64,000 nucleotides of DNA, taken from Asterella californica. Its lineage: Eukaryota; Streptophyta; Marchantiopsida; Marchantiales; Aytoniaceae. Both the position numbers and the translations under genes were made by a program. The notes under the pieces were generated by a model. That model did no database searches. It was not told where the DNA came from and saw only the letters and a program-made list of their open reading frames with translations. The number at the start of each line of letters is the position of its first letter. The first letter of the stretch is position 1. Of the stretch, positions 12,126 through 23,886 are shown piece after piece. The stretch covers positions 1-64,000 of the forward strand of contig JAYKYS010000136.1 in the NCBI GenBank assembly GCA_036924285.1, read 5' to 3'.

Positions 12126-13152
12126 CCTCTGGCTTCCAGCGGCCTCCCGTTTCCTGGACAGAACTCAATCACCTGGCGCTGGCAGCTGTCATTACGATTC
12201 AAAAGCCCAGCAACTACTGTTGTCGCTGCTGCTGCGCTCCATCATGATGCGCATGACCTCGAGCCAAAAGGGGTGTCTAGGTACACTAGCCATAATAGCA
12301 TTGTTGAGTGACTTTGGTTTGTGTCCTCAAGCTGCAACACAAACCTCGTTTCAGATAGGAAACTGTCTGTTAGTGAGATGCACTTCATGCAACAATCAGG
12401 ACGGCCAAACGCCGTGCACAGCCTTGGTTTCCAAGCATTCTCTTCCAACTTGCAGCCTATTGTTGTCACATTGAGACACCCCAGCAGTCGCAGCTGTCAC
12501 ATATGAACGTTCTATAGCTGCAGAAATTTCTGCTTTCAATTTGCTCGGTGCAGCTGCCTGCTATGTCACACTGGTTGCTGTGACAGTAGTAAAGCAATGA
12601 TCTGATGTAACCTGCATCATTTCAATATCTGCCATGTGTCCAGTGGGACCCTTGCGGGGCCTCTTGAAAGCATGTGACGTAACGCAATTCATGCATACAT
12701 CCAGAAACAAAAACGCAATGCTAATCAATTGTAACAGATGGGGCTTGTAAATGACTCAGAGCGGGAATTCGAACTCAGAGAACTTTTAGAATTTGAACTT
12801 TTGCGCTTGTGTGTGCCTGTAGCAGTGATCACTGCTGAGCATCGCACCCCAGATAGGCCTTACTTGCTCAAGCATGTTTGTGGGTTATTGTGCACAAATA
12901 CTCACAACCTATGTCATACAGATCAGCCGACATGACTAAGGTTTTGACTGCACGATGACTGCCTGTTGTTTGTAAAACTAGATAGTCTTGCCTTCTCAAC
13001 ATTTTCCTGAGGGTCTTATGACATGCTGGAAATGTTGGACAATATTGACACTGGCTGCACAACAAGTTCAACCTGAACCTGCATGCTGTGATCAGAAGCT
13101 GTATCAGAAGCATGATATGCTACACAGTTCACTTAACCACAGCCATGCCCAA

Positions 13153-16100
13153 TCAAGGCAGATCTGGCTTTATGGGCCGGATGCGATGACCCCGCTCAAA
13201 CATGCCACCACGAGTCCACTCTGGGGTTCGAACCAGAACACCTTTTGCATACACATATCTCAGCTCCATTGTGTTCTTATCCAGTAGCAGCAGGTCTGCA
13301 TCTTTGTTGGCTGCTATCTGCAAGGCAGCTGAAGAACTCCTGTCACAGACTTCACCATGTATGCAAGCACTTTGCACATTGTAAAGCAGCACACCTAGCT
13401 TGCTCATACTACAACTGGCAATACAACCTGAATTGGTCTGCGGTATCAAAGGCATCATCTTGGAATACATTGCTTATCTGTCAGAACCATGTAGCTTTAT
13501 AAAGCAGGTGCTCAGCACACCAGTTTGTGTTAGCGAGGGTGGTTGGCAGAATGCGAGTTGTACCTGCCCTTTGTTGAATAATTGCAGGACTCTGGCTGCG
13601 TTGGTGGTCATGAACTGTAAAGCATCTGGAAGCTGCCAACCTTCTTGGAAGATCAATGCATGCAGGAAGCGTAACATTGCACCTAGATCAGCAACCTGCA
13701 AAGTCATGATCATCACTTTTTAGCCTTAGAGGACAAGCCTGCATGACTCTGTCCTTATCAGTGTACAGATTGAAAACCAGATTCTGTGAAACTGTGGGAT
13801 GACAGTTCTTCCTGGAATATGCAGCTTCTGGATATTGCAGCATGGCTGTTGCAGTTGCTTCGATGTAATGTGGGTTGGGCACATGGCAGACAAGCTGCAA
13901 AGATGCATCTTCAAAATTTCACTTGATTTGTCGAGCGCACCTCATAACTGAGCAGCCGGCCCTGCTTATCATAGACAGGCCAGGACCCAAAACCATCAGA
14001 GGCCACTGAGCATTCACTCAAAGGCACACCCGCCTCCTGGTACTGCTTCACTGCCTGCTGAGCCTGCACTTTGCATACCTGTTGCAGCTTCATATACAGA
14101 CTACAGTCCCAAAGTCATAGTCAGGTTCAGCCAGCAGGCCACAGTGTAGTCACTGCGTAGTGCAAGGACACTTGTGGGCTGAAAGCATGCAACCCAAAGG
14201 TAAAGCGTTTGAGCATGCAATGCCATTTACCCCGTAAGCCATGTTGACAATTTCAATGTCACCTAGTCAGCAAATGAAACACACAAAGGGTAGACAGAAT
14301 GACGTCTCCTGTCTAGGATCAGCCTGTGCTGGTCTGGATACAAGTGAAACTACCTCGTCAGTCCTGCAGGTCAGATTCAGCCTGCCGCCAGCTTTGACCC
14401 ACTTGGCGCCTTCAGCTATGAGCTCAGGTGTGCGCTCCACATGTGTGGGCAAAAACTGAGTGATGGGCACATCAGACATGGCCACCGCATCCATGAGGGG
14501 CTGCAAGCCCTCCTTGGCAGCCCCCATGTGGCAGTACACCAACCCACACTTCCCGCTCAACATGCCTCCCACCCTTGCCTGGCTGCATTACCAGTCAAGG
14601 CAATCAGTGTCTGCTCAGAGTAAGCTTAGACATGACCATGTATGCTGAATGTGTTAAATATGCACACAGCAAGATCCATTATCCTGCATACTTACAGTTC
14701 TGTGTTGATCTGAGCATGCGCCTCCCATGCACTACAAGCCCTGCTACTGTGGCACAACTGGGGCTGGTATTATCAGCGAGGAACTGCACCGGGCAGGAGT
14801 GTGTGCACTTCTGTTGGCATTGTACAGGTATAGACAGCTACTTACGAGCTTGTCACAAGCTACGGGTCAGTGATCGATTTTACAGACAAGGTATCTGCCA
14901 TACCTTGCAATGTTGGCCAGGTGATTGACAGACGGCACAGATGAGCGGTGGTCGGAGACAGCCACCTCGCCCACACCTAGGCAGCTGTTGATGAGGGACA
15001 TGTCCCGCTGTATGCTGCCAGTGGCTGTTGGAGCAGGTACTGCATAGCCACCACACCAGTGGTAACATGTCATGCCACTGGCCGTCAATCCATTGCACTT
15101 AGCTACTAGGTTCTCCTGAAGATCAGTGGACATGTGAGTGTCTTCTGCTTAGCATTGATGCAGTGGGGGTCCTACTTCTGACATGGGCGTCATCTTTCAT
15201 AGACAGCGGGTGCCACTGCTGCCCAAGGAGAGCAACAAGCTCTGTAGCATTGCACAGTCTCCTTCAGCAATGGAAACGAGCGCAAGCGTGAGCTGTTGAT
15301 TTGGATCCACGACACGGAGCTGAGCAATGTTTGCCCAAGATGAGTTGCAGCCAAAATGTCGCGTGCTGTCACCTGACTGCGTGTTACAGTGTCTGTTCCC
15401 AGAACTCCCACAGCTGTGGTGATGCCTGCGTCCAGGAAGTCACTGAGCTGCACCCACTCACGGTCATGTCATGACAGTGCTGCTTGCAGCAATGGCCCCT
15501 CAAGGCCAGCAGCACAGCGCCTAAGCACACCTGTGCCTCCGGACATCTTGAAGCTGGCCCTGCCTCCCCTCCTCCTCCAGTTACGTGCACATGCATGTCA
15601 ATGATGCCTGCATGCAGTGTATGTGTGCATGGCCGTGCAACAATTACAGAGAATTGGTTCAAAACCAGGAAGTATGCTTGTTGCATCACACAAAATGTCG
15701 TATCTTGCATAGTCATCGAATGCTGTTGCAGAGAGGGCCAGCTTGAGTGCGGCAGGCCTTGGAACCAGCAGCAGGACTGGCCCAAAGCTGCTGCCTTGAG
15801 CAGCTGGGAGGGAGCTGATAAGCGAATGGAGATACAGCAACAAACCACTCCACTCCGTCAAGCTGTCAACAGGAGTTAACCTGGGCAGATCACGCAACCG
15901 TCTGCATCGAGCGTTTCGAGGTACTGGGACAGGGACGCGAGCTTGGCTGCTTCCGCGTCGTCAAGGACGTCAACGATTGTCGTTCCTGGCACAGGGCAAG
16001 ACACGTCGACCATCTCTTTGACGCAAGGCAGACAAGATTGAGGTGGCTTATGTGAAGCCTGCGCAACATACCTGCCAGCAATACGTTTCTATGCTTTGAT

Positions 16101-16225
16101 CTTTCTGGGCAACAAACCGCAGATGCATTTCGAAGCAGTGTGAATGCAGGTGGCATCTGTAGGCAGCCACTGCGACGTCGCACGCCGATTGTAGCAACAT
16201 TCAGGAGCACTGCAAACATCTGCAA
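13153..16225 (-). CDS. isoaspartyl dipeptidase (beta-aspartyl-peptidase, M38 amidohydrolase)
   Basis: The predicted enzyme hydrolyses isoaspartyl dipeptides released from damaged proteins, using a binuclear zinc amidohydrolase site. Exons read in order along the minus strand. FTLLRNASAVCC with NVLLAG is near 16160-16080. DADGCVICPG ends at about 15881. IIDMHVHVTGGGGEAGP is near 15600 and contains the HxH zinc ligands and the family glycine run. DAGITTAVGVLGTDTVTRS is near 15430. GVGEVAVSDHRSS is near 14960. GKCGLVYCHMG and FLPTHVER are near 14540-14430 (zinc-ligand histidines). SVASDGFGSWPV is near 13990 (catalytic Asp). The C-terminal exon has DADLLLLDKNTMELRYVYAKG and ends at 13153. The first junction near 16070 is uncertain. 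The protein is of bacterial IadA type but is split by many introns, so any transfer from bacteria is old. Confidence 0.87.
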
Positions 16226-16299
16226 GTTGCTTAAAAGTGACTGCTGCAGCCATGTGGATCACGAGCGGGTTCATGTGGGGTGTTGCTGGCGGCGGGCTT

Positions 16300-17289
16300 G
16301 ACAAAACGGCGGTTTTGTAGCCTTTATATACTGCTGATTATGTTTACGCCATATTTGTTGCCCTTTCAAAAAGCCACGTGGCGTTGACCGGCTTCGAACT
16401 CTCATTCATGGTGGCAACAATCCTCTGCATATGGGTGTTGTTCGATCGGCCGCAGTGAGTGCAACGCAGCTATTTCCTGACCACATCGGCTCACCACAAA
16501 CGAGTTTTTGTGCTGCACCTTGATCGGATCACAGCAGTTGCCAAGTGCTGCAGCTGGTTGCCAGAAACTCGTCTCACTGCAGCTAAAGTCAGAGCAGCGT
16601 CGAGCGGCTGCAGCAAGCTGATTCTCTTACCTGAGCAAGCGTATCTGTCAATATAGAGTCAGCGAAGACTTTGCCGGGTCACACTGTTGGGTGAGCAGCA
16701 GCCCGCCTTACTATGAGATTCAAACGTCGCTTCAGCTACGCCAAGTGCACCGAGACTGGACAGAGTGTATCGTCGTTTTCGTTGTGATCCACTTTGTCAC
16801 AAGCTTAGCATGTTATGCGAAAACGTCAGCTGACACCTGTAACTGCTGACGTGCTTTGTCACTCATCAATCTTACCTTGGGGACGGCAATGCTCGTCGAG
16901 TCTGTTGATGCTTTCACGAGCTAGGGCGTTACAATGCATGCATGCACCTTTGCTTGAGGACGATCTCCTGCAACAGCGCTGGCTGAGGTCATGTTGCCTG
17001 CAGGCATGGCGTTACAGTCAGCTCTAAAGCACCAAGGCAACTAGGCTCTCTATGCTCCCGTTCCTGGTCTAGGGCTTGTGGAGGTCATTCAGCTGTGTAC
17101 ACCGCAGCTGTAGAACAGCAGGTAATTAATGTATTGCTTGCCTGCAGCATGAAGACAATTATTTGCCTGGAAAATTATTGATTGTCCTGCATGGTCTGGC
17201 ATGTATTCTGTCTAGCAGACCAAGCATGCACAGTGGGTCAATCTGATGTGCCAGCTTTGCTTCCCATGGCACCTGTCTGATGTCTGCAG
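16300..17289. other. divergent upstream region between isoaspartyl dipeptidase and PRODH
   Basis: About 1 kb separates the first recognisable exon of each gene. The first PRODH coding exon, with its start codon and mitochondrial presequence, should lie here but could not be identified. A TATATA-containing stretch near 16324 lies ~100 bp upstream of the isoaspartyl dipeptidase start and could serve it. No other coding signal was recognised. Confidence 0.45.
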
Positions 17290-20276
17290 GCTGGCAACGT
17301 CTCACTTCTCTTCCCTATTGACACAGCTAAGCTGCGGTGTGATGTTCCAGACCAAGCACGTCGGCAACAAGACATTCAGCTTACAGCAGGTCTCAGTCAT
17401 GCAGCAGAATGTGATGAGGAACAGCCAGCCGTCAGCAGCAAGCTCCAGGGCTTTGATGATCCCCAGGTTGCATTCAGCGCCAAGTCGACAGGGCAGTTGG
17501 TGCAATCCCTGGCTGTCTTTAGAGCCTGCTCTGTACAGCCCCTCGTCCAGAACGCAGATGTGCTGCTGGCAGCTGCCAAGAAAGTGGTGGGCCCTGCACT
17601 AGTGACATCTGTTGTCAGGCATACCTTGTTCAAACAGTTCTGTGGAGGTAAGTGCTCTCAAGCAACACCACAAATCATCAGGGTCTGCCTTTCAGTTCAA
17701 GTGTTGCAGCAGCTGCCATTCTGACATCTGTCGGGCATGCTCATGATGTAGATTTGGCGATTCAAGCAACTGTAAGGTATATCGCAGTGCATCTGCCGCA
17801 GCATTCAGAGTTGCTTTGTTGGCTTCAGCAGCACCAACCAACAGAAAGAGCTCTGATGAATGTGTACAGAAATGAAAGAAGCTCATTGCTCTGTGGATAC
17901 CACAGGTGAATGTGAGCACAGCCTCAGCCCGACAGCAAACATGCTGCGCAAGCACGGTATCCGACCCATTCTCAACTATGCTGCTGAGGATGATGTGTCA
18001 AGCAGCCCTGCACAGGTCAAATGTGCAGACACAGCTGCTGAGCTAGTCTGTGATCGCAACATGTTGCCCTTCTTGAAGAGTATAGCAGACTCTGGCAACA
18101 GGGAGGGCAAGGGGTTCATTCAGGCTAAGGTGTGCCAGTCACACATATGTTTGCAACATGTTCTGCCTTTGCAGATGGTGTTTCATGTGTAGCTGATCCA
18201 ATGTCCGCCAGCCATCTGTATCCTGTGAAACTGTGCTGACCCAGTGGCATATGTTGCATAAGCATAAAAAGACATATGTCAGAGTTTGTACCAAGATTCA
18301 TTCATCAAGCACGAGGTCTAATGCCTGTGTAGTGCATTATGCTGAAAGAAGACAGTATGCAGGCAAGCATAGTGGGTTACAAAGCAGTACGTATGTGCAC
18401 TTTGTTGGCAGCAAACTACATGTTCGCGGCTGTTGTTTCCTACACACCTACATGCTGGTTTTAGGCCAGGCTTATTCACTGCACTGTATTTGGTGTGACA
18501 GGTGACTGCGCTAGGCAACTGTGACATGATGAAAGAGGTGTCCGCCCACTTCAGCTCCATCAGCCGCATCACAGGCCACCATGTCCAGGATCTGTCTTCC
18601 CACTTGGCAACTGTGCTCAGCCCTTGCCACCTGCAGCTTGCTCTCAGCATGCTGCGGCGAATGGAGACGGTGGCCGAGGCTGCAGCCTCACAGGTACTAC
18701 TATTTTGCATCTGGGGCGGTACTAATGTGTCATTTCAGTCCTGGGAATCATGTATTTGAGTTCAATTTCCCATCTTGAAGACAATGTGCTGGAGTCAATG
18801 GTGCGCTTTGTTGAGTCAGGTAGGTAGGTTGTAGTCAGGTTGAGCAACAGTGCTGACACATCAACAGAGTCAGCCTTAGCTTGTGGTTGTATTCCAGGCT
18901 GAGACTGCATCATGACTTTGCCCTACCTGCATCATAAGCTTGAAAGCAATGATCAAGTGAGACTGCCTCCACATCGTCAGCTGCAAATAGTGGCAGCTCA
19001 GGCTTTCATTCTCTGAGGGAAGCTGCCCTGTTTTGCAGGGCAATGTGCGGCTGCTCATAGATGCAGAGCACTCCTACATGCAGGCAGCCATTGATGCAGT
19101 TGTCATTCACCTTCAGCAGAAGTTCAACAGGCACACGCCAGTGGTGTTCAACACCTACCAGTGCTACTTGAAGGACTCACACCAGCGCATCAAGGCAGAC
19201 ATGCACCTGGCAAAGGAGAGAGGCTTTCTGCTGGCTGCCAAGGTGGTGAGGGGGGCTTACATCCACCTTGAAAGGGAGCGGGCAGCAGAGATGGGGTACT
19301 CTAGCCCTGTCCATGACACCCTTGAGGACACTCACCACAACTACAACAGGTATGCTGCTTTGCAACACTGACCGCAGAAGCATTGTAAGGACTGACAGCA
19401 CTCAGCCGCTGCAATGTTGCCAAGGTCTGTTTGTGATACTGATGTTGCTGACAAGACCAAAACCGATAGGCTAACCATGACAACTCGACAAAGGTAACTC
19501 TGGTACTGCATGGATGGCGCTCTTTAAAAGCCGCCTTCATCGTCTGATCATGCCAGTGCATCATCACAAGCAAGACAGAAGAAAGTGTGGCAAAAACAGG
19601 GGCCCTTTCAACAACAGACCCAGCTTCAGTTCAGCCTACAAGTATAAGTATAAGCCAGTAGTCTTGATTGCAGCCAGCATGCAGCGCTTGGATGGATTCA
19701 GTTCAGCTGCACCGCCGTAACATGCAGAATGCACATCATCTCTCAGAAGATGATGTCCCAGTGAGGCAGTTCAAAGCCCTATCAAGCCCTAGCAGCCCTG
19801 TGCTACAAGTCTTTCAACACAGTCACTACTGGTTTGCGCACAACTCTGAGGCGGTCCTGGGCCTGCAGGTGTGTTGGGGAGATGATGAGCCAAGTGAAGG
19901 CACACGGCTTTGAGATGATGGTGGCCAGCCACAATCAAGCCTCAGTCGAATCAGCAGTTGCCCTGATGCACGAGATGAGCATGCACCCCACTGAGAGTGG
20001 GGTCTTTTTTGGACAGCTTCTAGGCATGGCAGACCATCTGACCTACACACTAGGGGCAGCGGCTACCAGGCCTACAAGGCTGTTCCGTATGGCCCTGTGG
20101 AAACAACCATCGCATACCTTCTGAGGCGTGCCAAGGAGAATAGTGATATGCTTGGGGGTGTTGGAAAGGAAACCTCCATGCTCAAGTCTGAGCTGTGGCG
20201 AAGAGTCAAGTGTAACAATCCAGTTGCCCAGATGTTCAGGAAGCAGCCAGTTGAAGCCATGCTTGCTGGTGCATAA
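17290..20276 (+). CDS. PRODH: proline dehydrogenase (mitochondrial, FAD-dependent)
   Basis: The enzyme oxidises L-proline to pyrroline-5-carboxylate, passing electrons to the quinone pool at the inner mitochondrial membrane. Exons are 17290-17647, 17906-18129, 18502-18693, 19039-19349 and 19869-20276, all with matching phases. Landmarks in order are LFKQFCGGE, GIRPILNYAAEDD, LLIDAEHSYMQAAID, VVFNTYQCYLKD, AAKVVRGAYIHLERERA, FEMMVASHNQAS and QLLGMADHLTYTLG. The C-terminal YQAYKAVPYGPVETTIAYLL and its RRAKEN tail complete the barrel and substrate-binding helix. The frame breaks by one base at the G run 20053-20056, between TYTLG and GYQAYK. Adding one base restores the family sequence to the stop at 20274. 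The 5' exon with start and targeting peptide is missing from this model. The break is probably a consensus error (see findings). Confidence 0.93.
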
Positions 20277-21600
20277 CTATTTTTTGTGCTCCACCATATG
20301 TACATGGGTTGGGGACCAATATGAGGATACCAGTAGGTTGATTTGACTGCTCAATGCTGCATTAGCATTGTAGCCATATGTACAATTTGTACCATTTCAT
20401 TTCTGAGCTAAGCTGGTTTTTGTATAACATGTTGAGATATAGCCCTTCCAGCTGGCTATGTGGTCGCGTTAGTTGAGTAGTTCACTTGTGACTCAGATAG
20501 GTGTTCCAGAGTGTATGTGTATGACGCCAGGGCTGAGATCGCCCACTGCTGTATGATGCGTGTCACCATAGTGACTGCATCAGCTAAGTGTATAGAAGTG
20601 ACTGAGCCATATGCTCAGCAATACCTGCAGCAGCTTACTTGGATCTTGGGACCTGAGACTGCGTGACATGCAATGTGTGCTTTATTAGCTTTAGTACTGA
20701 TCAGGCGTGGCATTGAGTGTGATGCAGGCATGATGTCTTTCTTAGGGAGCAGTGTACATACAAGTTCAGGAATGCGTCGTGTATATCACTGTGCACATGA
20801 AAGTGATGCTTGCCTGAATGCAAACATGTAACAAAAGTAGAGGGGCGCTGCAACTATTACGGTACTCTGCAGAGTGTGCTTGTGGATCATGCATGCAGAC
20901 TACTGACCATTCGGTTTCCGCAACACTAACATTTGCTCATCAGGCTCTGCTGCATGGAAGTCAGAATTGAAGCAGACATGTGTAAGTTGTACAAAGTCGC
21001 CTGATGTTAACAGCACCAGCACGCCATTTTTGGAAACTGCTGTGCCGTCATGATTGACCACGCCAGCTCGGTCTGTGTCACTATGCTCAACTGTGCAGGT
21101 GTCTGTGATGCATGAGTCGTGAGATGAAGGTAAATGCAGCTGCCGCTGCAAACCTTGACTCTATGGTGGAGACGTGGTGGTAAGTAAGGAAGGGTGCACA
21201 AGTAACAGGCGCTGGCCATGGCTTGTAATGACACTTTCTAATTCATGAGCCTGAATGGCATGCAGTCAGGCTACCAGAGTCCTTCCCATGCTAAGACCAT
21301 CTACAATCGTAGGCAAATACACCTTTGACTTCTTTGCTAAGGATTAATTCACTGAGCAGCATACAAAAGAAAGCAAGGTCAATAATGGTTGGCTTCGCAC
21401 ATATATCTGCCACCAAATGCACCTGGTGCTCTGTGTCATTTCTAGCAGAACAAGAGATCTGATCTGTAGACAGAGAGCCTCAAAGATCAGACGAGAAGGT
21501 TATTATCAGCAGCTCCTCTGACACCTTGCGGTCACTTGTTTGATCACATCTCATGCCACAAGAGATTGAGCAGGTAGCCAAACCAAATATGAAGTCCATC
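20277..21600. other. intergenic stretch between PRODH and fibrillin 3' ends
   Basis: The two flanking genes converge here. Apart from a ~80-codon minus-strand open frame (20900-21151) that I do not recognise, nothing supports a gene. The stretch should contain the 3' UTRs and polyadenylation signals of both neighbours. Confidence 0.5.
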
Positions 21601-21624
21601 ACAATTGGTGCCTACGACCGCTGA

Positions 21625-23493
21625 TCTTTACTGGTCTCTAATAAATACAAAAGTTCCGTTCTGCGCTCGTCCAACCAGCATGTTGTCATCCAAAAATGAC
21701 AGCAGATACTCCCCAACACCTGACCGACCTTGTCTGCTCGCAAACGGTAGTGGGACCTTGAGATTTGCCTGCACCAGAAGCCAAAGCTCACATCATGACA
21801 CAATCACACAGCATAGTAATTTTATTCATAGTAACTCTGCAAATAGCTGGACCTCTTGTCACTTCAGACAATACACTCTGAATGGCAGACAAGACTTGTT
21901 GTTGCTTCAGACATTACATTCCAAATGGCAGGCAAGACAAACAGAGTAAACATGAAGGTGTGAAAAACCATGATCAGAAATCTCCTGTCACACACACACG
22001 CTCTCATGATTGCTTTACAATGAAGTCAGGCTCTCTAGCTGAGCATATTCATACGCAGATGGCTGACCTCCTTGATAGCCAGCAGTATTTGCTGTTGGAT
22101 CCAGCCTCTGGGAAGCAGTGCTGGAGCAATGAATGCCTCTGTCAGTGGAGTGATGTGGACATCACTGAAACCAGCTTCTTGGAAGCGAAGAGCTATCCGC
22201 CTTGGACTGGAAGCCTCATAGTTCACTCCCACACACAGCGTCACTCCATCACCTGCCACAATCAATGAGGCGGTGAAATCACCAAAACAGGGCGGTGTGA
22301 CAATACTTGAATCTAGTGGACAGCTGCTAAACTTCAGCAGCAGCACAAAAAGAAAGCCTACTCTATCATCAGCCACATGCAATGAGAGCATAGCAGCACC
22401 AGACAAGGTAGTTTGACATACAACAGTTGAAATTTCCTACAACCGCTATATAGTAGCAAAAAAAAAAACCAAGTCCATATTGTAGGAGATGCTAGCAGAC
22501 TTCAAAACAACAGGTGGTACATCACAAGCATGGCCAGTGGCATACGTGTACATGCCTTCTTCAAGCACAAAAGGCACACTGGCCTTGATGATGTTTTGAC
22601 ACAGGCAGATTCCAAAGAGCCAAATCTTTGGTAGATGTTGCCTATTCGCACAGGGGAGAATGGACTTGCCGGCATGACCAGAGGTGCCTGCATGGCCGAA
22701 ACACATCAGCAGGAGCAGCTGTGTACTGGTGAGCTTATACTTATAGCAGCGATATTGTTTACCTAGATGCGCTGCAACTGTCATAACAAAGCATACAATG
22801 AATGTATGCATGTCACAGAAAATTTTGTTTGAGGGCATGCATATGTACTCACATAACCCCTTGCATGCATGTGGTGATGAAGACAGTGCACGTACCACAT
22901 CAAGGGCTGTGGTATATATTAACCGCCAAAGGCCTTGTAGCTGCTGGAAGTCAATATCTTGGCCATAGGCTTCTATGTCTATCTGTGCAAACACCAAGAC
23001 ACAAGTCAGGAGCATAGTTTGCAGCATGCAATGTGAAGCATGAAGCTTACAATAGCCTCTTCTATGACTGCTCGCTGAGTGGGGGTGACCAAGCCACCTC
23101 TAAAGGTGCCAGCTGTGGCAAACTGCAGAGCTCTTTTTGCCTCAAGCACACCTGCGGGCCAACTACTTGCTGAGACACGAACATGAAGACCTGGTGGGAC
23201 CTTTCGCAGTCCGTGAGCTCACCATCTTGACGTGACTGCTTTTGATCCTTATTGAGCTTCGATTTTTTGTTGTCTTGGCTGGACTTTTGTGGCTGAACTG
23301 CTCCACCAACATCAGGTTTTGCAACGTATGAACATATTCTACGCGACTGTCTAGTGGCCTTACGTCTGCAGAGGAAACAAGTTTGTGGCTTGAAGTTGGA
23401 CGTGCGATGCGAGTGCGTACTTACCGCCTCAGCGCATAATTGCGAGGCTTGCAGCATGACAATGGGGCCCGACTGGCGCTCACTGTGCTGCAA
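21625..23493 (-). CDS. plastid fibrillin / plastid lipid-associated protein (PAP)
   Basis: PAP/fibrillins are lipocalin-like proteins of plastoglobules and thylakoids. Exon 1 (about 23223-23493) is rich in Ser, Arg and Lys, as expected of a plastid transit peptide; the start could be 23493 or the Met at 23457. Exon 2 (23051-23151) reads KRALQFATAGTFRGGLVTP. Exon 3 (22896-22982) has the family signature LQGLWRLIYTTALDV. Exon 4 has VRIGNIYQRFGSLES and then NIIKASVPFVLEEG, but these are in different frames. A single missing base near 22604-22609 would join them. Later exons have GVTLCVGVNYEASSPRR and APALLPRGWIQQQIL. The last exon has GEYLLSFLDDNMLVGRAQNG and stops near 21625. The order matches the whole PAP domain. 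The subfamily is not assigned. Confidence 0.85.
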
Positions 23494-23608
23494 GACAAGC
23501 CTGCGCGAGGGGCAGCCTCGCGGTATGAAACGACATCGGCCACAAGAGGTCGAGCGATGCTGTTGCTCCGAGACCAGTCAAGTCGGGATCGATATTTGCA
23601 GAGTCTGA

Positions 23609-23758
23609 CTGTATGTTGCGCCTGTTCGATACACGTAAGACATCTGCGAGTGGCATGCAGAACAACATTGAAGTGACAATGGTATATTGGACTCGTATCG
23701 CTCACACAGTAATCAAAAGCTTGTAAATTGCTCAGGTAGCGGATCCGGTCATTGCCAG
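23609..23758 (+). pseudogene. duplicated P450 exon 1 / intron 1 / exon 2 fragment
   Basis: About 150 bp copies the segment at about 24110-24279 of the P450 gene. It covers the end of exon 1 (LRLFD and the donor GTAAGACATC), the first intron and the start of exon 2 (the GTAGCGGATCCGGTCAT block). Differences are scattered base changes and a short deletion before the acceptor. The fragment has no flanking P450 sequence and lies 116-265 bp upstream of the earliest fibrillin start, in the divergent promoter. Confidence 0.75.
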
Positions 23759-23886
23759 CAGAGATTGGTTGAGATATTCCGACCTGACCTCTATTCGGTC
23801 TTCGTGTCTATTCCAGTCTGATGTGCAGATAACATTTACTCCGACGTGACGTGCAAATATCGATTGCACGACAGCCGACGCACAAC

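Larger units (their letters stand above)
10150..13150. other. 3-kb stretch without a supported gene
   Basis: No family is recognisable in either strand. Open frames are short, lack coherent exon structure and mostly reflect the tandem repeats at 11.55-12.12 kb. The stretch lies between the upstream side of the GT31 gene and the 3' end of the isoaspartyl dipeptidase gene. A rapidly evolving or non-coding transcript cannot be excluded. Confidence 0.5.

Noticed and set aside
16459..17027. Short plus-strand open frames upstream of PRODH as its first exon
   Set aside because: Candidates at 16459 and 16815 could encode a presequence, but neither had a donor and phase that convincingly join the exon at 17290.
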